The position numbers and the translations under genes are program-made. From Betaproteobacteria bacterium (GTDB lineage: Bacteria > Pseudomonadota > Gammaproteobacteria > Burkholderiales > Burkholderiaceae_C), in assembly GCA_016704535.1 (NCBI GenBank), contig JADIZZ010000019.1:1-64000 (forward strand): a DNA stretch of 64,000 nt. The letters are read 5' to 3'. This document shows, piece after piece, positions 17,444-25,726 of the stretch. Position 1 is the stretch's first letter; each line of letters begins with the position of its first letter. Below the pieces are notes generated by a model. That model made no database searches. It was not told where the DNA came from and saw only the letters and a program-made list of their open reading frames with translations.

Positions 17444-17869
17444 TCAGACAGCGGGCAGCGGGCCCTCGTAGGCCGCCCAGGCCACGTGCGATTCGTTCAG
17501 GGTCACACGCATCTGCGTCAGCCCGGCGGTGCCGGGGCCAGGCAGCGCGTGCGGGCCCAAAGCGCCGGCGGCAATGCGCACGGCAATGCGGTCGAAGATC
17601 TCGCGGGCCAGGAATTCGGTGGTCGTGTTGCGGCCGCCGAACTGCGGCAGCTCGTCGAGGTTGCGAAAGTTCAGCGCGGCCAGTTCCTCGTGCAGCAGCT
17701 GCGTCGCCAGGCCGATGTCGACGACGATGCCGTCCACATCCAGCGCATCGCGGCGCAGTTCCAGGTCGACGACATAGGTGGCGCCGTGCAGGCGCTGTGC
17801 CGGCCCGAAGACCTCGCCGCGAAAGCTGTGCGCGATCATGAAATGGTCTCTGACGTTGACGGCGTACAT
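17444..17869 (-). CDS. PTPS/QueD-like protein, divergent active site
   Basis: A 141-residue protein of the 6-pyruvoyl-tetrahydropterin synthase / 6-carboxytetrahydropterin synthase fold: MYAVNVRDHFMIAHSF, RLHGATYVVDLELR, VDIGLATQLLHEELAALNFRNLDELP and LNESHVAWAAYEG. The first zinc His (AHSF) and the first His of HGH remain, but HGHxY reads HGATY and the catalytic Cys before RLHG is missing. Chemistry may therefore differ from QueD. The start at 17869 is preferred because the upstream frame is Pro/Glu-rich filler. It sits in the same minus-strand run as the dehydrogenase (50 bp upstream) and the glycosyltransferase (10 bp downstream). Confidence 0.82.
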   Translation of the reverse strand: MYAVNVRDHFMIAHSFRGEVFGPAQRLHGATYVVDLELRRDALDVDGIVVDIGLATQLLHEELAALNFRNLDELPQFGGRNTTTEFLAREIFDRIAVRIAAGALGPHALPGPGTAGLTQMRVTLNESHVAWAAYEGPLPAV

Positions 17870-17919
17870 CGGCGTGGGGCTTTCAGGCTCGGGTTCAGGG
17901 GTGGGTTCGGGGGGCAACT

Positions 17920-18976
17920 TCAGGCGCGTGACTGGGCCTCGGGTGCCGGTGGGTAGTCGATGCGGTGGCACAGGGTGCCGTTCTCGCTGCCCGTCTCACG
18001 GACAGGGGGGCAGGCCAGCCCGGCCAGCACTTGGGGCAGCTCGGCGAAGGGCGAGCCGTGCGTGATCAGGCCGTCCAGCACCGGGTCGCTCAGCAGCGAC
18101 AAGGCCAACGTCAGCCGCCGCCGGTGGCTCCAGCGTGCGCGCTGCGCGCTGGCCACGCTGCCCACCTGCGAGCTCTTCAGAACCAGCCGCCGCGAATGGA
18201 AGGCCTGGCCAAGAGGGACATCCACCGCGCGGCTGCCGTACCAGCTGAGTTCCAGCACGGTGGCCTCGAAGCCGGCCAGTTGCAGCGCGGTGGCCAGCCC
18301 GGCAGCGGTGCCGCTGGTGTGGACGACGAGGTCGGCGTCGGGCGTGGCGGCAGCCGGCAGGGGCGAAGCCGGCACCCAGTGCCGTGGCCAGTTCGGCGCG
18401 CGCCGGCACGGTGTCGACGACCTGCACCGTGCAGCCCGGCACCCGCGCGGCCAGCCACGCCACCAGAAGGCCGAGCGTGCCGCCGCCGACGACCGCGACG
18501 CGGTCGCCGATGCACGGGGCCGCGTCCCACAGCGCGTTGATCGCCGTTTCCAGCAGCGCTGCCAGCACCGCCCGGCCCGCGGGAACTCCGGACGGCACGG
18601 GCACCACCGCGTCGGCGGGCACCTGGTACAGGGTCTGGTGCGGATAGAGGCAGAAAACGGTGCGGCCGAGCAGCGCTGCCGGCCCTTGCTCGACGCGGCC
18701 GACGTTGATGTAGCCATACTTAACCGGCCCCGGGAAGTCGCCGGCCTGGAAGGGCGCGCGCATGCGCTCGTATTCGCTGGCGGGCACCTCGCCGCGCAGC
18801 ACCAGGCCTTCGGTGCCGCGGCTGATGGCGCTGTGCAGGGTGCGCACCTGCACCTGCCCGTGGGCCAGTGGTGGCAGGGTCTCGGTGCGCAGTTCGGCGT
18901 GGCCGGGCGCCACCACCCAGCAGGCGCTGGACGCGCAGCCGTGGTCGGTTGCCGGGTAGGAAGCGGGGGTGTTCAA
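17920..18976 (-). pseudogene. zinc-type dehydrogenase (MDR family), frameshifted
   Basis: From a TTG at 18976 one frame encodes the N-terminal part of a medium-chain dehydrogenase: LRTETLPPLAHGQVQVRTL, ISRGTEGLVLRGEVP, VKYGYINVGRVE and the Rossmann motif VAVVGGGTLGLLVAW. Near 18345-18370 homology passes to another frame (AAATPDADLVVHTSGTAAGL) that runs to the stop at 17920. One indel in a GC-rich run would join them into about 350 residues. It is unclear whether this is a sequencing error or a real lesion; the otherwise intact operon favours error or recent loss. The family oxidises or reduces alcohol/ketone groups with NAD(P). Confidence 0.75.
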
Positions 18977-19079
18977 GCTCGTGGGGTGGTCAGGACGGCG
19001 GGCTGCGGCGCTGCCGGTCACCGCTGCCCGATGCCCGCACACCGCACATTGCAGCGCGACAGATGGTACGGTGCAGTCG

Positions 19080-19910
19080 ATGAGCGCGCCGGGACAGCCG
19101 TATTCGACAAAGCCTCTCGGGGGGCTTCGCAGCGCGCCGGCGGCATCGGCTGCGGCATCCGCTGTCCTGATGCGCAACGCCATGCGCGATGTCGCGGTCG
19201 TTGGTGGTGGCGTGATGGTGCCGGCCCTGGCGGCGGCCCTTTCGGCCGGTTTCGGGGCCGCCTATGTGGCGATGGCCCTGCTCTGGTTCGTCGCCGGCGC
19301 CTTGCTGGTGCGGCACGGGCTGCGCAGGGGCACCCACCCCCACGCGCGCTTCGGCGGGGCCAACCGCGTCACGTTGCTGCGCCTGGCGCTGGCGTGTCTG
19401 CTCGTCGGCCTGCTGTTCGAAGCGGCCTGGTCGCAACCGATGGCTGCCGAGGGCCGCGCAGGGCTGGCCTGGGGGGTGGTCGCGCTGGCCCTCTTGACGG
19501 CGCTGCTCGACGCCGCAGACGGCCCGCTGGCCCGTCGCAGTGGCCTGGCCAGCGCCTTCGGCGCGCGCTTCGACATGGAGACCGATGCGGCCTTCATCCT
19601 GGTGCTGTGCGCGCTGGTCTGGCAAGCCGGACAGACGGGGCCCTGGGTGCTGGCGGCCGGCCTGCTGCGCTACGCCTTCGTGGCCGCCGCCCGGGTCTGG
19701 CCCTGGCTTGCCGCGCCCCTGGCGCCCAGCTTCCGCCGCCAGACGGTGTGCGTGGTCCAGATCACGAGCCTGATCATCTGCCTGGCCCCGATCGTGCCGC
19801 CCGCCCTGGCCACGGCCCTGGCGGCGGCCAGCCTGGCGCTGCTGAGCCTGTCCTTTGCCATCGACATACGGACCCTGGCGCAGGCGCGCCACCCCAGCCT
19901 GGAGACATGA
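19080..19910 (+). CDS. CDP-alcohol phosphotransferase-type membrane protein
   Basis: A 276-residue membrane protein carrying the complete CDP-alcohol phosphotransferase signature at about residues 145-172: D-x2-D-G-x2-A-R-x8-G-x3-D-x3-D (DAADGPLARR then GARFDMETD). Six or more hydrophobic helices surround it. These enzymes move a phospho-alcohol from a CDP-activated donor to a lipid or polyol acceptor; donor and acceptor are unknown. The start at 19080 is the first ATG after the divergent dehydrogenase start; a later Met (MRNAMRD) is an alternative. It overlaps the YceI gene by 4 bp (ATGA). Confidence 0.82.
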   Translation: MSAPGQPYSTKPLGGLRSAPAASAAASAVLMRNAMRDVAVVGGGVMVPALAAALSAGFGAAYVAMALLWFVAGALLVRHGLRRGTHPHARFGGANRVTLLRLALACLLVGLLFEAAWSQPMAAEGRAGLAWGVVALALLTALLDAADGPLARRSGLASAFGARFDMETDAAFILVLCALVWQAGQTGPWVLAAGLLRYAFVAAARVWPWLAAPLAPSFRRQTVCVVQITSLIICLAPIVPPALATALAAASLALLSLSFAIDIRTLAQARHPSLET

Positions 19911-20581
19911 ACATGCCCGCACGACGTCTTGCCACCTTCAACCCACGGCGGGCCGCAAGCGACCCGAGCCGCCGCACGCTATCGGGCGCACTGGCTGGCC
20001 TGGCCCTGGCCGCCGGCCTGGGCGTGCTGCCAGCCGCACCTGCGATGGCACAGGCAGCACGCTACGAGATCGACCCCGACCACCTCACCGTGGCCTTCCT
20101 GGTCGACCATGTGGGCTACGCCAAGACGCTGGGCCTGTTCCGCACGGCCCGCGGGAGCTACAGCTTCGACGAGGCCAGTGCCAGGCTGTCGGCAGTGCGC
20201 ATCGAGGTCGACACCGGCAGCGTCTTCAGCAACCAGCGCAAGCGCGACGACCACCTGAAGGGCCCCGACTTCCTGAACAGCAGCGAGTTCCCGCGCATGG
20301 TGTTCACCGCCGACACCGCACGCCGTACCGGCGAACGCAGCTTCGAGATCGCCGGCCAGCTGCAACTGCTGGGCAAGACCCAGCCGCTGACCCTGCAGGC
20401 CACCTGGAACAAGAGCGCAGAGTCGCCGCTGGGTGGCTTCGGTCGCAAGCCCTACGTGATGGGCGTGTCCGCGCGCGGCAGTTTCAAGCGCAGTGCCTAC
20501 GGCATGAACTACGCCGTGGCGAATGGCTGGGTTGGCGACGAAGTGGCTCTGATCATCGAGTTCGAGGCCATCCGGCAGTGA
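19907..20581 (+). CDS. YceI-family periplasmic lipid-binding protein
   Basis: A 224-residue exported protein with a signal peptide (ALAGLALAAGLGVLPAAPAMAQ). The YceI domain follows: YEIDPDHLTVAFLVDHVGYAKTLG, VEVDTGSV-like VRIEVDTGSVFSNQRKRDDHL, FLNSSEFPRMVF, QLQLLGKTQPLTL and FKRSAYGMNYA. YceI proteins form an extended beta-barrel that binds polyisoprenoid or other amphiphilic ligands. Coupling to the CDP-alcohol phosphotransferase by a 4-bp overlap suggests a lipid-linked product. It is the last gene of this plus-strand unit. Confidence 0.9.
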   Translation: MNMPARRLATFNPRRAASDPSRRTLSGALAGLALAAGLGVLPAAPAMAQAARYEIDPDHLTVAFLVDHVGYAKTLGLFRTARGSYSFDEASARLSAVRIEVDTGSVFSNQRKRDDHLKGPDFLNSSEFPRMVFTADTARRTGERSFEIAGQLQLLGKTQPLTLQATWNKSAESPLGGFGRKPYVMGVSARGSFKRSAYGMNYAVANGWVGDEVALIIEFEAIRQ

Positions 20582-20621
20582 GCGCGGCGAGGTTGTCCCA
20601 GGGCCTGCGTCTCTCGCAAGC

Positions 20622-20951
20622 CTAGCCGGCTGGCGTATACACCTTCGCCGCCGCTCCGGCGTGCTCAAGCGCGGCAGTCGGATCCATTGCCTCGAGAATG
20701 TGGATCTCACTGACCGCGCCACTTGCTGCCACGGCCATCTTCAAACCAAGCACTCGGTCATAGCTGTCCGCCTCGGCGACCACCACGATGTCGAATGCCC
20801 CGCGACACAAGTCCAATGAGATGAACTTGACCCCCACGGCCTTGCAGATTTTCTTCACTGCCGCCGCGCGGTCGGTGGGCGCCTGCACCATGCCGGCGAT
20901 CGCCTTCTGGGTGTAGTTGGCGAGAACGATGTAGCGGGTTTTGTTGGCCAT
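20622..20951 (-). CDS. GYD-domain protein
   Basis: A 109-residue cytoplasmic protein of the GYD family (dimeric alpha-beta barrel): YIVLANYTQKAIAGM, RAAAVKKICKAVGVK, GAFDIVVVAEADSYDRVLGLKMAVAASG, and a short unstructured tail. Members are small and of unknown biochemical role. The start at 20951 is supported by GGAAGAG six to eight bases upstream; the 28 codons before it are not conserved. It has no operon partner. Confidence 0.85.
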   Translation of the reverse strand: MANKTRYIVLANYTQKAIAGMVQAPTDRAAAVKKICKAVGVKFISLDLCRGAFDIVVVAEADSYDRVLGLKMAVAASGAVSEIHILEAMDPTAALEHAGAAAKVYTPAG

Positions 20952-21225
20952 GTCTCTTCCATTTTCGAGCGGTGAAGGGGTGAGTGTCACGGTGCGTGAT
21001 GACGGCAGTGTCGGATCAATGCGGTCGCATGGCAACCGGTGTCTGCACCCTGCCCGCCGCGGGTAGGGTCGATGGACACGAGATCACCACCTCGAGTGCC
21101 TCGGCGAAAGGGCAGATCCTGCAAGTACGCATGCGCCGCTGAGCGCGGGAGATCCGCATGGCGCTTGGGGATGCTCAGGTCGCTCGCTCCGCTCACGGGC
21201 CCGCGCCGGTTGACCGCTGAGTTGC

Positions 21226-21556
21226 GGTCATTTGCCAGCGCTCGGCGGGTGATGTAGCAGCAGAGTTGTTCCAGTGCTTTGCGGTCGTCGGCGTCGCAGC
21301 GCACCGGGGCGTGCAGGCTGAAACCTTCGATGTCGGCGCACAGCGGCTGCTCGAAGTCCGTCTCCCGGGGCATTGCACTTTGCACCGTCAGCGCCTTCTG
21401 GCCGGCGCGAGGGCCGGAGGCGATGCGGCAAGTACAGGCTGCGGACTGCAGCGGCCTGAGCACGCGGGCTTCGTCCGAATCGCCGTCGTCGTTGTCGGCC
21501 GTGTAAGTCGAACCCTCCTCTTCGACCAACACCGCCCGACGGGTGAGCAGCTTCAA
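21226..21556 (-). mobile_element. IS91-family transposase remnant
   Basis: The minus-strand frame reads LLTRRAVLVEEEG, then LRPLQSAACTCRIASGPRAG, CADIEGFSLHAPVRCDADDR and LEQLCCYITRRALANDR. This is the segment just before the catalytic core in many IS91/IS801-type transposases. Beyond about 21226 the homology stops and both ends of the gene are missing. No terminal sequences are identifiable. It marks an old insertion or recombination scar next to another gene fragment. Confidence 0.7.
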
Positions 21557-21566
21557 TCGGTGGCGC

Positions 21567-21701
21567 CGGCGTGAACTACCAGCGCAGCGGCAAGATCACG
21601 CCAGTGCCGACCCGCCTGGGTGTGGGCCTCTGCGCCGGGGCCGGGGCCAGCGTGGGCTACGTGCACTACCGCCGCAACAAGTCCTGCAACCCGCTGTTGA
21701 G
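21567..21701 (+). pseudogene. C-terminal fragment resembling DUF1134/EipA
   Basis: A short plus-strand segment reads VNYQRSGKITPVPTRLGVGL then GASVGYVHYRRNKSCNPL. It resembles the end of DUF1134/EipA-type exported proteins (…P.R.GVG...G..VGY.....K..WNP). No start or upstream domain is present, and it abuts the transposase remnant, so it looks like a truncated relic. Confidence 0.35.
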
Positions 21702-21790
21702 CCTGCACACGCCCACACACAGCCTTACATCCGGTGCCACCCGCATCGGCGCCGGCTGCGCAGAATCCGCCGCCAACGGAGATGCGCAAA

Positions 21791-23413
21791 ATGCCGACAC
21801 ACCCCCTCCCCTGGATCGCCGCCGGCTTGCTGGCCCTGGCCGGCCACGCCGCTGCTGCCACGCTCACCGAGGGCGACGCCCGCCGCTTCCTCTCGCAGGC
21901 CAGCTTCGGGCCCACCGATGCCAACGTCGCCGAGGTGATCCAGCTTGGCCGCGTTGCGTGGCTGCAGCGCCAGTTCACGCTGAGCGGCTCGGACTACCCT
22001 GGCGGCGCCTTCGTCAGCCACGATGCGAATGTCGTCTGCCCGACCGGCTCGCCCGATACCTGCCGGCGCGACAACTTCAGCCTGTTCCCGGTTCAGGTGG
22101 CGTTCTTCCGCAATGCCATCAACCAGCCGGACCAGGTGCGGCAACGCACAGCCCTGGCGCTCAGCGAGATCCTGGTGGTCTCGGGCAAGCAGATCCGCAT
22201 GCCCTATGCGATGGCCAACTACCAGCGCATCTTCCTGCGCCACGCCTTCGGCAACTTCCGTGATGTGTTGCGCGATGTCACCTTGAGCCCGGCCATGGGT
22301 CGTTACCTGAACATGGCCAACAACGACAAGCCCAACCCGGCCAAGGGCATCGAGCCCAACGAGAACTACGGCCGCGAGGTGCTGCAGTTGTTCAGCATCG
22401 GGCCCTGGCTTCTCAACGCCGACGGCACGCGCAAGCTCGACGCCACCGGCCAGCCCATGCCCAGCTACGACCAGGATACGGTCGAAGGCTTCGCGCATGT
22501 CTTCACCGGCTGGACCTATGCGCCGCGCCCCGGCGCCACGCGCAACCGCTTCCCGAACCCGACCAACTATGAAGGCACGATGGTCGCCTTCGCCGAGCAC
22601 CACGACCTGGGCGCGAAGAAGCTGCTGGGCGGCGCGACGCTGCCTGCCAACCAGAGCGCGGCGGTGGATCTCGAAGCGGCGATCGACAACATCTTCGGGC
22701 ACCCCAACGTCGGCCCCTTCATCGGCCGCCAGCTGATCCAGCAACTGGTGACCAGCAACCCCAGCCCGGCCTACGTGGCCCGCGTCACCGCAGCCTTCAA
22801 CGGCGCCAGCGGTCGGCCGCGTGGCGACATGAAGAGCGTGCTCAGCGCGATCCTGCTCGATGCCGAGGCCAGCGCGCCCGGCACGCCCAACCAGTTCGGC
22901 AAGCTGCGGGAACCGATCGCGCAGTTGACGCACCTCTTCCGCGCACTCGGCGGTACGAGCGACGGCGTGTGGTTGCGCTCGCAGGCCTCGGCGCTGGGCC
23001 AGCCAGTATTCAGCCCGCCGTCGGTCTTCAGCTTCTTCTCGCCCGAGGGCGATCTGCCCGACGACCCGGGCATGGACGGCCCGGCCTTCGGGCTGTTCAA
23101 CGCCAGTGCGGCATTCAAGCTGAGCGGCATGCTGTCGGCCGCGCTCAACGGCAAGGGCGTGGCGCCGGACGCCAAGGTGGCAGGTGCCACCGGCAGCAGG
23201 ATTGACCTGACGCGCTGGCAGGCGCTGGCGGCCAACCCGACGGCACTGGTGGCCGACATCAAGCGCGTGTTGTTCGCCGATCGCATGAGCTCGCCGCTGC
23301 AGCAGGCCCTGTTGCAGGCAGCGCAGATCGCGCCGGCCAGCAAGCCGCTGGACCGCGCCAAGGCGGCCTTGTTCCTGGCCGTGATGTCACCCGAATACCT
23401 GGTGGAGTACTGA
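21791..23413 (+). CDS. DUF1800 exported protein
   Basis: A 540-residue exported protein. A signal peptide (WIAAGLLALAGHAAAA) is followed by the DUF1800 features LTEGDARRFLSQASFGPTDA, ALSEILVVSGKQIRMPYAMA, NENYGREVLQLFSIGPW, DTVEGFAHVFTGWTY and FIGRQLIQQLVTSNPSPAYV, and FSPPSVFSFFSPEG near the end. The function is unknown; the family nearly always precedes a DUF1501 gene, as here. The start at 21791 has GGAG nine bases upstream (21778-21781); an ATG at 21782 is too close to it. The gap to the next gene is 1 bp. Confidence 0.9.
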   Translation: MPTHPLPWIAAGLLALAGHAAAATLTEGDARRFLSQASFGPTDANVAEVIQLGRVAWLQRQFTLSGSDYPGGAFVSHDANVVCPTGSPDTCRRDNFSLFPVQVAFFRNAINQPDQVRQRTALALSEILVVSGKQIRMPYAMANYQRIFLRHAFGNFRDVLRDVTLSPAMGRYLNMANNDKPNPAKGIEPNENYGREVLQLFSIGPWLLNADGTRKLDATGQPMPSYDQDTVEGFAHVFTGWTYAPRPGATRNRFPNPTNYEGTMVAFAEHHDLGAKKLLGGATLPANQSAAVDLEAAIDNIFGHPNVGPFIGRQLIQQLVTSNPSPAYVARVTAAFNGASGRPRGDMKSVLSAILLDAEASAPGTPNQFGKLREPIAQLTHLFRALGGTSDGVWLRSQASALGQPVFSPPSVFSFFSPEGDLPDDPGMDGPAFGLFNASAAFKLSGMLSAALNGKGVAPDAKVAGATGSRIDLTRWQALAANPTALVADIKRVLFADRMSSPLQQALLQAAQIAPASKPLDRAKAALFLAVMSPEYLVEY

Positions 23414-23414
23414 G

Positions 23415-24752
23415 ATGAACAGCCACACCCGTCGCCACTTCCTGGCTCAGGCTGCAGCACTGGCCGCCGGCGGCCCGCTGGCCGCAGGGCTGGCGCAGTC
23501 CGCACCGCTGCTCGGCAACGACTACCGTGCGCTGGTGTGCGTCTTCCTCTACGGCGGCAGCGACGGCAACAACACTGTCGTGCCGATGGACGCCGCCGGG
23601 TACACCGCTTACGCCAAGGCGCGCGGCAATGCCGGTGCCGGTGGCCTGACGCTGCAGGCCTCCTCGCTGGCGCCGCTGCAGGGGTCGACGCTCGGCCTGC
23701 ACGGCGCGCTGGCGCCACTGGCCGACGTGTGGAACCAGGGCCACCTGGCGATCCAGGCCAATGTCGGCACGCTGGTAACGCCGCTGACCATGGCGCAGTA
23801 CCGGGCTGCCGGCGCCGTGGTACCGCCCAACCTGCTGTCGCACGACGACCAGCAGAATCAATGGCAACTGGGTGTCTCCGGTGTCACCGGCAACACCGGC
23901 TGGGCCGGGCGCATTGCGGACCTGCAGCCCGGCAGCGCCGTGCCGATGGTGCTCTCGGTCAGCGGCAACAACGTGTTCATGAACGGCGTGACCAACGACG
24001 GCCTGTCGGTCGGCTCCGGCAACGGCTTCGCCATCAAGGGCTTCGGCAGCACCCCCACCAGCAACCCGCTGTTCAGGCTCTATAGCGCCTTGCTCAAGCT
24101 GCCCTACACGAATGCACAGGAGCGGGCGGCGGCCGGTGTGCTCAACCAGGCCATCGAGGCCAGCACAGCACTGAACACGGCGCTGGGCGCCACCGGCAGC
24201 ACGGCGGGCCTGTTCAACGGCCAGAACAACGGCCTCGCGCAGCAACTGCTCACCGTGGCCAAGATGATCGAGGCGCGGCAGAGCCTGGGCTCGACGCGGC
24301 AGATCTTCTTTGTCTCGATGGGCGGCTTCGACACGCACAACGACCAGCTCAACCAGCAGAACGCGCTGTTCAGCCAGCTCGGGCCCGCACTCAAGGCCTT
24401 CCACGATGCCACGCAGCAACTCGGCGTGGCCTCGCAGGTCACCACCTTCACGGCATCGGACTTCGCACGCACGCTGCAACCGGCATCCGGCGGTGGCACC
24501 GACCACGCCTGGGGCAACCATCATTTCATCATGGGTGGCGCGGTGAAGGGCGGCCTCTATGGGCGCATGCCGCAGCTTGTGCTGGGCGGCCCTGACGACA
24601 CGGCCGACGAGGGCCGCTGGCTGCCGACCACCGCCGTCGACCAGATGAGCGCCACGCTGGCGGCGTGGTTCGGCGTGGGCGCCGGCGACCTGCTCAACGT
24701 GTTCCCGCACCTGGGCAACTTCAGCGTGCGCAACCTTGGCTACTTCGGCTGA
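23415..24752 (+). CDS. DUF1501 Tat-exported protein
   Basis: A 445-residue protein beginning MNSHTRRHFLAQAAALAAGG, a twin-arginine signal (TRRHFLAQ), so exported folded. DUF1501 features: LVCVFLYGGSDGNNTVVP, LLSHDDQQNQWQLG, FVSMGGFDTHNDQLNQQNAL, TFTASDFARTLQPAS and DHAWGNHHFIMGG. The fold resembles sulfatase/alkaline-phosphatase-superfamily hydrolases, with His/Asp candidates in GGFDTH and DHAWGNHH, but no substrate is established. It starts 1 bp after the DUF1800 stop, so the two are co-translated and probably act together in the periplasm or at the surface. Confidence 0.9.
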   Translation: MNSHTRRHFLAQAAALAAGGPLAAGLAQSAPLLGNDYRALVCVFLYGGSDGNNTVVPMDAAGYTAYAKARGNAGAGGLTLQASSLAPLQGSTLGLHGALAPLADVWNQGHLAIQANVGTLVTPLTMAQYRAAGAVVPPNLLSHDDQQNQWQLGVSGVTGNTGWAGRIADLQPGSAVPMVLSVSGNNVFMNGVTNDGLSVGSGNGFAIKGFGSTPTSNPLFRLYSALLKLPYTNAQERAAAGVLNQAIEASTALNTALGATGSTAGLFNGQNNGLAQQLLTVAKMIEARQSLGSTRQIFFVSMGGFDTHNDQLNQQNALFSQLGPALKAFHDATQQLGVASQVTTFTASDFARTLQPASGGGTDHAWGNHHFIMGGAVKGGLYGRMPQLVLGGPDDTADEGRWLPTTAVDQMSATLAAWFGVGAGDLLNVFPHLGNFSVRNLGYFG

Positions 24753-24890
24753 GGGCCAACACCGCCAGCACGGCGCGGCCATCGCGTCCAGCGCGGCCAG
24801 CACGCGCCAGCCACGGTCGTTGAAGCAGGCGGTCTACGAGGTGGGACAGACCTTACCGGGTTGGGCGGGATGCCGACGTGCCTTTGCTGC

Positions 24891-25378
24891 TCAGCATGGG
24901 TGTTCCGCCGCGGTCAGTCGTCGCAACACCACGTAGACGCCGTTGACGGCCCGCCCCTGGTCGTGCCGCACGGGGCCTGCTTCGCCATTGTCGGCCGCTT
25001 CGACAGTGAAGGCGAACAGGCCGCGCTGCATCGCACGCTGCGCGGCGGCGAACAGCGGCCCGGGGTCACCGATGTAGATCAACACATCGGCGGCGACCAC
25101 GAGGTCGAAGCGTTCGCTGATGGCCGCGAGGAACTGTGCCGCGTCTGCCTGTTCGAGCCGGTCATAGACGCCAGTGGCGCGCGCGCGGCCCAGCATCGCC
25201 GCCGACAGGTCCAGGCCGGTGAGATGCCTTGCCAGCGGCCGCAGCAGCGGGCCGCATAGCCCGGTGCCGCAACCGAGGTCGAGCGCGGCGTCGAAGCCGT
25301 CAGGGTCGGCGCAGCGCCGCACAAGGTCGACGAGTTCGCCGCCGGTGGCACCTTTCAGGCCGAGCGGCCGCTCTACTC
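24891..25378 (-). pseudogene. methyltransferase fragment (TPR-methyltransferase type)
   Basis: A minus-strand frame open from about 25377 encodes a SAM-binding core without its N-terminus: LKGATGGELVDLVRRC, FDAALDLGCGTGLCGPLLRP (motif I), LTGLDLSAAML, DLVVAADVLIYIGDPGPLFA and FAFTVEAADNG. It ends soon after. This matches the C-terminal domain of predicted TPR-repeat methyltransferases; the TPR part and normal start are missing and the C-terminus is short. A GTG at 25322 is the only internal start. It is likely a relic and inactive unless the missing parts are supplied elsewhere. Confidence 0.65.
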
Positions 25379-25726
25379 AGGAACTTGACCTTCGCCAACG
25401 CCGCCAAGCAAGCCAGGGAGGTCGAGAGCGGTCATTCGCAGGTGGCAATCGCCGACCTGGTCAGGTGTCGGCTGAGCGACTGCATCCGACGGCCGCGTAC
25501 TGAAGCAGCCGACACGCTGGGCTGCGATGAACAGTCGCGAAGGCGCAGTCGTCGCCAAGGATTGCGCGCTGCAGGTCCAGGCGCGGCATCGATGCAATCG
25601 CCTCACCGGGTCGCAGGTGAGCTCTGCAGCCCTGCGCCCTGTCACACCCCTGCCATGCGCGGTGCCTAGCCTTCTTCCAATTGCCTGAACCATTCCGGTA
25701 CTGGCCCAACTCTCGAACGGAGAATC
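25379..25726. other. non-coding gap upstream of the porin gene
   Basis: No supported gene. Frames on both strands are short or shadows. The segment should contain the porin promoter; I could not pick one confidently. A GGAG lies just before the ATG at 25727. Confidence 0.45.
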
